Source: Australimonas brisbanensis | GTDB taxonomy: Bacteria; Chloroflexota; Dehalococcoidia; Lucifugimonadales; Australimonadaceae | DNA length: 64,000 bases | NCBI GenBank assembly: GCA_038147155.1 | Contig: JAYQTA010000002.1 | Location: 1-64,000, forward strand | Reading direction: 5' to 3' | Part shown: positions 59,350-64,000 of the stretch, in pieces | How the letters are laid out: the number at the start of each line of letters is the position of its first letter | Position numbering within the stretch: the first letter of the stretch is position 1 | Notes under the pieces: generated by a model | Seen by the model: the letters and a program-made list of their open reading frames with translations, nothing else | Told to the model about the DNA's origin: nothing | Databases searched by the model: none | Translations under genes and position numbers: made by a program

Positions 59350-60171
59350 CTAAGTGATGTGGATGCCGCCGTTGACCTCGAGCAACACGCCGGTGACGTA
59401 GTTGGACAGATCCGAGCACAGGAAGGTGATGGAGCCCGCCGCCTCATCCACCGTGCCGGGGCGCTTGAGGGGAATCTCCTGGATGTGAGCCTCCCGGCGC
59501 TGGGTGGGGATGCCCAGGACGGCGGTGCCCACCTTCTCCTCCTGCGTCTCACGGGCGCGGGTGAGGCGGGTGTCCATGAAGCCGAAGGCCACGGTGTTGG
59601 CCAGCACGTTGAACAGCGCGCCCTCCAGCGCCAGGGTGCGGGTGAGCCCGGCGATGCCGGCCTTGGCCGCCGCGTAGTTGGCCTGACCCAGGTTGCCGAA
59701 CCCGGAGAGGGAGGAGATGGTGACGAGGTGGCGCGCCACGGGCTGCTCGCCCTTCTCCTGGACCGCGCGGGCCTTCTCGCGCATCACCTTGAAGGCATCG
59801 CGCACCACCCGGAACGTGCCGGTCAGGTGCACGTCCACGATGGCCGACCACTGGTCGTCGGTCATGCGGTGGATCATGCCGTCCCAGGTGTAGCCCGCGG
59901 CGGTGACCACGATGTGAACGTCGCCGAAGCGCTCCACCGCGAGGGCCGCGAGGCGCTCACCGATGGTGGGGTCGGTCACCGAGCCGGCCAGGCCCACGGC
60001 CTGCCCGCCCAACGCCTCGATGCGGGCGATGGTCTCGTCCAGGGGCTCCTGGTCCAGGTCGTTGAGGACCAGGTGTGCGCCCTCCTCCGCCAGCTTCAGT
60101 GCCGTCGCTTGCCCGATGCCGCGCCCAGCTCCCGTCACGATGGCCACGCGCTCGCGGATACCTTCAACCAT
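59350..60171 (-). CDS. Short-chain dehydrogenase/reductase
   Basis: A 273-residue SDR. Coenzyme site TGAGRGIGQ, VVTAAG loop, catalytic ISSLSGFGNLGQANYAAAKAG (Ser in the first part, Tyr-x3-Lys as YAAAK). The C-terminal ends GVLLEVNGGIHIT, as in FabG-type enzymes. Substrate unknown; several Chloroflexota carry many such enzymes near CoA transferases for fatty or aromatic acid oxidation. The start at 60171 precedes repeat-rich sequence at 60.2-60.4 kb. Confidence 0.88.
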   Translation of the reverse strand: MVEGIRERVAIVTGAGRGIGQATALKLAEEGAHLVLNDLDQEPLDETIARIEALGGQAVGLAGSVTDPTIGERLAALAVERFGDVHIVVTAAGYTWDGMIHRMTDDQWSAIVDVHLTGTFRVVRDAFKVMREKARAVQEKGEQPVARHLVTISSLSGFGNLGQANYAAAKAGIAGLTRTLALEGALFNVLANTVAFGFMDTRLTRARETQEEKVGTAVLGIPTQRREAHIQEIPLKRPGTVDEAAGSITFLCSDLSNYVTGVLLEVNGGIHIT

Positions 60172-60472
60172 GCTCGCCGTCTCCTGGCCCGGTGGGGCAG
60201 GGGCATGATAGCGGGGCAGGCCCCCGCTCGCATCCCCGCTCGCTGCGCTCGCTCGTTACAGGGGACTCCCCCTATCCCCGGCTGCCTGCGGCAGCCTCGT
60301 TTAAGGGGGCCCCCCTGTCCCCGGCTACCTACGGCAGCCTCGTTCAAGGCGGGCACCCCCTGGGCGTCCTCCGGACGCCGAACCCCCGTCTACGCGCCCT
60401 GCCGGGCGCTCAATATTGGGCCTGCGGCCCCGCTATACTCCCCCCCGCGCCGGTTGGCGCTGGAGGCACCCG
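60172..60472. repeat. Dispersed repeat cluster, copy D
   Basis: A 300-base gap between divergent genes. It holds CTCGCTGCGCTCGCTCGTTA and GGGGACTCCCC (60239-60271), then two tandem units of CCCCGGCTGCCTGCGGCAGC/CCCCGGCTACCTACGGCAGC with CTCGTTTAAGGGGGCCCCCC and CTCGTTCAAGGCGGGCACCC (60277-60360). A TATACT -10-like box (60434-60439) precedes the hydratase gene. No gene is supported. Confidence 0.75.
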
Positions 60473-61258
60473 ATGGCCCTGGACCACGACACGCTGCACA
60501 CCCTGGCCCACGCGCTGATGCACGCGGCGGAGCACCGCGAACCCATCGCCCCGCTCACCGAGCAGGCGCCGGGCATCACGGCGGAGGACGCCTACGCCAT
60601 CTCCGCCGACGTGATGGGCCACCGCATCGAGGCGGGCGTGCGCATCGTGGGTCACAAGATAGGGCTGACGGCGCGCGCCATGCGCGAGGCCCTCGGCATC
60701 GAGACTCCCGACTTCGGCGTCATCCTGGACGATATGACCGTGCGTGACGGCGGGCGCGTGTCCACGGACAAGCTCATCGCCCCGCTGGTGGAGCCGGAGA
60801 TTGGCTTCCGGCTGCGCGAGGCGCTGCGCGGGCCGGGGGTGGACGCGGCGGCGGTGCTGGCCGCCACCGAGTACGTCTTCCCGGCGCTGGAGATCATCGA
60901 CTCGCGCATCGAGGGCTGGCGCATCAAGGAGCAGGACACCATCGCCGACAACGGCTCCTCCGCCCTGGTGGTGCTGGGGCCGGGCCGCGCCCCCGCGTCC
61001 ATCGACCTGAACGCCGAGGAGGCGGTGCTCTACCGCAACGGCGAGGAGGTGGGCCGGGGCAACGGCGCCGAGGTCATCGGCGGGCCCGCTGCGGCGGTGG
61101 CCTGGTGCGCCAACAAGTTGGCCGAGTTCGGACTGGGGCTGGCGGCGGGGGAGTTCATCATCCCCGGCTCCGTCTGCAAGGCGGCCAAGGTGGGTGTGGG
61201 CGATGAGGTACGCGCCGTCTACACCACCCTGGGCTCCGTGGGCGTGCGCTTCTCTTAG
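60473..61258 (+). CDS. mhpD: 2-keto-4-pentenoate hydratase family protein
   Basis: A 261-residue enzyme of the MhpD/hydratase-decarboxylase family, which adds water to 2-hydroxypenta-2,4-dienoate in aromatic meta-cleavage pathways. It has IVGHKIGLTARAMREALGIETPDFGVILDDM, the LVEPEIGFRLREAL acidic site and YVFPALEIIDSRIEGWRI. The ATG at 60473 has GGAGG upstream. No other meta-cleavage enzymes lie in the window, so 4-oxalocrotonate decarboxylase is a possible alternative. Confidence 0.85.
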   Translation: MALDHDTLHTLAHALMHAAEHREPIAPLTEQAPGITAEDAYAISADVMGHRIEAGVRIVGHKIGLTARAMREALGIETPDFGVILDDMTVRDGGRVSTDKLIAPLVEPEIGFRLREALRGPGVDAAAVLAATEYVFPALEIIDSRIEGWRIKEQDTIADNGSSALVVLGPGRAPASIDLNAEEAVLYRNGEEVGRGNGAEVIGGPAAAVAWCANKLAEFGLGLAAGEFIIPGSVCKAAKVGVGDEVRAVYTTLGSVGVRFS

Positions 61259-61284
61259 GGCCTGGCTGCTATCATCCCCAGGCT

Positions 61285-63198
61285 ATGGTTGATGCCCCCG
61301 CGCAGGAGCGCCGCTCACTCACGCTGACGCCCACGGCCCTGGGCCGTCTGGGCGAGGCGCTGGCCGAGCAGGACGGCAAACCGGTGTTCGTGCAGGGCGC
61401 GCTCCCCGGCGAGACGGTGGTGGTTGAGGTGGTGCGCGAGCGGCGGGACCACATCGCCGCCCGCGTGGTCACGGTGCTGGAGCCCTCGCCCCACCGTGTG
61501 GAACCGGGGTGCCCCCACTTCGGCGCCTGCACCGGCTGCCAGTGGCAGCACGTGGCCTACCCCCACCAGCTGGCGCTCAAGCGCGAGCGCATGGTGGAGG
61601 CGCTGGAGCGCGTGGGCGGCATCACCGGCGTCCCGGTGCGCGAGACGCTGGCCTCCGAGCCGCTGGGCTACCGCAACCACGCCCGGTTCACCGTGAGCCG
61701 CGAGGGCGGTCGCCTGGGCTTCGTGAACCGCGAGTCCCGCCGCCACGTTGAGGTGGACCGATGCCCGCTGATGGACGAGCAGGTCAACGACGTGCTCGCC
61801 ACCCTCCAGGGCCACGCCGCCGAGACCACGCAGCTGTCGGTGCGGGTGGGCGTGGGCACCGGCGATGTGCTGGTGCAGCCAGCCCTCCACGACCCTGCCC
61901 TGTCGCTGCCCACGGGGCAGAAGCACTACACCGAGATGCTGGACGGGCACCGGTTCCAGGTCTCTTCCCCCTCCTTCTTCCAGGTGAACACCCGCCAGGC
62001 CGAGCGCATGGCCGCGCTGGTGGCCGAGGCGCTGGGCCCCGCCGCCGACGGTGTAGTGGCCGACGCCTACGCGGGGGTGGCGACCTTCGCGGTGCTGCTG
62101 GCCGGGCGCGCGCGCCGGGTGCTGGCGGTGGAGGAGTCGGCCTCGGCGCTGGCGGACGCACGGGTGAACGTGGCGGGCCTCGCGAACGTGGAACTGCGCC
62201 AGGCCCGCACCGAGGACGTGCTGGCCGAGATGGCCGCGAGCGCCGAGGGCGGTCTGGACGGGGTGGTGCTGGATCCCCCGCGCACGGGCTGCATGCCCGG
62301 CACCCTGGACGCGCTGCTGGAACACCCCGCGCCGCGCATCGCCTACGTCTCGTGCGATCCGGATTCGCTGGCGCGCGACCTGGCGGTGCTGACGGCGGGT
62401 CCCTACCGCATCGAGTGGGTGCAACCCGTGGACATGTTCCCGCAGACCCACCACGTGGAGGCCGTCGTCGCGCTGCGCCTCGACGAGTCGGCGCGTGGCG
62501 CACTGGCCGCACGCGCCGGGCTCATCCTCGCCTCCTCCTCTCCCCGGCGGGTGGACATCATCGCCCGGCTGGGCCTGGACGCCCTCACCGCCCCAACCGA
62601 CGTACCGGAGCCTGCCCATGAGCACGCGGGGGCCGACCCGGTGGCCCTGGCCGCGGCGCGCGCACTGGCCAAGGCCCAGGCGGCGGCGGCGGGCTTCGCC
62701 ACGGGGACAGTCATCGGCGCGGACACGGTGGTGGCGCTGGACGGGGACGTGCTGGGCAAACCCGCCGACCCCACCGAGGCGCGCGCCATGCTGGAGGCGT
62801 TGGCGGGGCGCGAGCACCGGGTCATCACCGCCGTGGCGCTGGTGGACGCGGCAGGGCGGGCCGAGCCGGTGGTGACCCACCGGGCCACGCGGGTGTTCAT
62901 GCGCGCCTACTCCCCGGCGGAGATGGACGCCTACATCGCCACGGGTGACCCCTTCGACAAGGCGGGGGGCTATGCCATCCAGCACCCGGGCTTCCACCCC
63001 GTGGCCGAGGTGCGCGGGTGCCACCTGAACGTGGTGGGGCTGCCCGTGTGCACCCTGCTGCGGGCGCTGGAGCGGTTCGGGCTGCGCCCCCACCCCTCCC
63101 CCGCCCTGCCGTGGCCGGAGCTGGAGGCGTGCCCGGAGTGCGCCAAACGCGCCGGTGTGCCCAAGCGCCGCGGCCCACGCGCCGGGGGCCGGGCATGA
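61285..63198 (+). CDS. Fusion of TrmA/RumA-type RNA m5U methyltransferase and Maf pyrophosphatase
   Basis: One 637-residue protein. Residues 1-~65 form a TRAM-like domain; C76, C82, C85 and C160 make the [4Fe-4S] site; C357 in YVSCDPDSLARDL is the methyl-transfer nucleophile, with DPPRTG at 330-335. From about residue 412 the sequence becomes a Maf protein: LILASSSPRR (413-422), GADTVV with D480, and the GDPFDKAGGYAIQHPG loop. Maf hydrolyses non-canonical nucleotides. There is no stop or frame break between the halves. The tail (CPECAKRAG) may bind zinc. Confidence 0.88.
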   Translation: MVDAPAQERRSLTLTPTALGRLGEALAEQDGKPVFVQGALPGETVVVEVVRERRDHIAARVVTVLEPSPHRVEPGCPHFGACTGCQWQHVAYPHQLALKRERMVEALERVGGITGVPVRETLASEPLGYRNHARFTVSREGGRLGFVNRESRRHVEVDRCPLMDEQVNDVLATLQGHAAETTQLSVRVGVGTGDVLVQPALHDPALSLPTGQKHYTEMLDGHRFQVSSPSFFQVNTRQAERMAALVAEALGPAADGVVADAYAGVATFAVLLAGRARRVLAVEESASALADARVNVAGLANVELRQARTEDVLAEMAASAEGGLDGVVLDPPRTGCMPGTLDALLEHPAPRIAYVSCDPDSLARDLAVLTAGPYRIEWVQPVDMFPQTHHVEAVVALRLDESARGALAARAGLILASSSPRRVDIIARLGLDALTAPTDVPEPAHEHAGADPVALAAARALAKAQAAAAGFATGTVIGADTVVALDGDVLGKPADPTEARAMLEALAGREHRVITAVALVDAAGRAEPVVTHRATRVFMRAYSPAEMDAYIATGDPFDKAGGYAIQHPGFHPVAEVRGCHLNVVGLPVCTLLRALERFGLRPHPSPALPWPELEACPECAKRAGVPKRRGPRAGGRA

Positions 63199-63575
63199 AC
63201 TTCTTCGGCATCGGCAACATGGAACTGGCGTTCATCCTCATCATCGCCACGCTGGTGCTTGGCCCGGCGCGCATGGTGGACATCGCGCGCAACCTGGGCC
63301 GGTTCTGGGGCGAGGCGCAGCGCACCCTGCGGGCGGCGGCGGACGCCGCCACGGTGAAGCTGGACGAGCCCGCGCCGGGCCAGCGCCCCGACGGCGAGGA
63401 GCAGGCCGAGGCCGCTCCCGCACAGGAGCCGGCGCCGGAAATGGCGTCGGGCGAACCGGAGGCCCCGGCCGTCTCTGACGAGGCACCGGAGGGCGCTGTG
63501 GCGCGCGGGACGGGCGAGGAGCCCCCAACCTCCGGCGCGCCGGAGGCGCGTGAGCGGGACGACGATGCCCGCTAG
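63195..63575 (+). CDS. tatB: TatB/TatA-type Tat translocase subunit
   Basis: A 126-residue protein with a short N-terminal transmembrane helix (GIGNMELAFILIIATLVLGPARM) and an amphipathic helix (VDIARNLGRFWGEAQRTLRAAA), followed by an acidic/Pro-rich tail with no fixed structure. The Tat layout fits TatB (or TatA). It overlaps the methyltransferase-Maf fusion gene by four bases, and tatC begins within its last 11 bases. Confidence 0.82.
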   Translation: MNFFGIGNMELAFILIIATLVLGPARMVDIARNLGRFWGEAQRTLRAAADAATVKLDEPAPGQRPDGEEQAEAAPAQEPAPEMASGEPEAPAVSDEAPEGAVARGTGEEPPTSGAPEARERDDDAR

Positions 63576-64000
63576 CGAGCCCATGACGCTGCGCGACCAC
63601 CTGGAGGAGCTGCGCAAGCGCCTGCTAGTCACCTTCGTGTTCATGATCGCGGCCACGGCGGCGGCCTTCGTCTACCGCGACGCCATCATGGACTTCCTGC
63701 TGGCGCCGGGCTTCGGACAGCTGGACAAGCGGCCCATCGCCACCGAGGTGATGGAGACGGTGGCCGTCACCTTCAAGATCACGCTGATGGCCGGGGCGGT
63801 CGGCGCGCTGCCCGTGGTGCTCTACCAGCTGATTCTGTTCGTCTCCCCAGGGCTGACCCGTGGAGAGCGGGTCTACCTGTTCCTCTTCCTGCCCGGCGTG
63901 CTGGTCGCCTTCGCGGGCGGGGTGGCCTTCGGCTACTACGTCCTCTTCCCCCCGGCGTTCCGCTTCCTATTCACCTTCGGCGCGGAGAACATCGACGCGG
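63565..64000 (+). CDS. tatC: Tat translocase subunit TatC, truncated by window end
   Basis: The first 145 codons of TatC: MTLRDHLEELRKRLLVTFVFMIAATAAAFVY at the N-terminus, then the TFKITLMAGAVGALPVVLYQLILFVSPGL segment with the conserved Gln and the start of the next helices. TatC recognises twin-arginine signals. It runs off the window, so only the first half is seen. The start at 63565 overlaps tatB by 11 bases; an ATG six codons later is possible. Confidence 0.9.
   Translation, partial: MPASEPMTLRDHLEELRKRLLVTFVFMIAATAAAFVYRDAIMDFLLAPGFGQLDKRPIATEVMETVAVTFKITLMAGAVGALPVVLYQLILFVSPGLTRGERVYLFLFLPGVLVAFAGGVAFGYYVLFPPAFRFLFTFGAENIDA

Overview
This is 64 kb of very GC-rich bacterial chromosome, dense with housekeeping genes. 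There is no plasmid, prophage, IS element, CRISPR array, rRNA or recognisable tRNA. The gene set suggests a member of the Chloroflexota, perhaps Dehalococcoidia-like. The evidence is a fused gamma/alpha 2-oxoacid:ferredoxin oxidoreductase, a GuaB3-type IMPDH-like protein, Rex, HspR together with HrcA/CIRCE, a threonyl-tRNA synthetase without a TGS domain, CoA transferases and SDRs, and an S-layer-like secreted protein. This placement is inferred from gene content, not from a marker tree.

Layout. 0-5 kb: citrate synthase diverges from korAB (TCA cycle, ferredoxin-linked). An ECF sigma factor and a zinc-finger anti-sigma protein then diverge from each other. 6-13 kb: a cytoplasmic sulfite-oxidase-fold molybdoenzyme, then ccmABCD, three tandem 367-residue bicupins, and ccmE of the unusual CxxxY type. 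13-17 kb: a heat-shock cluster hspR-grpE-dnaK, with dnaK broken by many single-base indels. 17-22 kb: AcuC-like deacetylase, CorA, an MrfA-type helicase, DUF503. 22-31 kb: Rex with its own operator, convergent with an F1Fo ATP synthase operon (atpZ-B-E-F-H-A-G-D-C). A DUF151 nuclease and a membrane PAS protein precede the ATP synthase genes. The DUF151-atpZ-atpB-atpE stretch is riddled with indels. 31-41 kb: BioY, a metallo-beta-lactamase-fold protein, two secreted proteins (one S-layer-like), Rho and CTP synthase. 40-44 kb: a tight operon of P1 peptidase, DUF2520, PanB and PanC. 44-50 kb: GuaB3, then hrcA-dnaJ-prmA behind a CIRCE element, GpsA and a cytochrome c lipoprotein. 50-64 kb: ThrS, an XdhC-MocA pair, a GNAT, an EamA transporter, a CoA transferase, an SDR, a hydratase, a natural fusion of an RNA m5U methyltransferase with a Maf pyrophosphatase, and tatB-tatC running off the end.

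How it fits together. Citrate synthase and KorAB feed reduced ferredoxin; Rex senses NADH/NAD+; the Ccm genes, the cytochrome c lipoprotein and ATP synthase point to respiration. Molybdenum-cofactor handling (XdhC, MocA), a molybdoenzyme and Tat export occur together. Many promoters share a TTGACA -35 box, often followed by CC.

The most unusual signals are: (1) a family of GC-rich palindromic intergenic repeats at five or more loci, including two copies with an identical 48-nt core; (2) the three tandem bicupins lodged inside the ccm cluster; (3) the CxxxY CcmE; (4) the methyltransferase-Maf fusion; (5) the split sigma/anti-sigma arrangement; (6) a palindrome overlapping the hspR -10 box; (7) a perfect 23-bp hairpin at 33.1 kb. 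The first ~150 bases are a G-homopolymer that looks like a contig-edge artefact. The indel clusters look like sequencing error rather than true gene decay.
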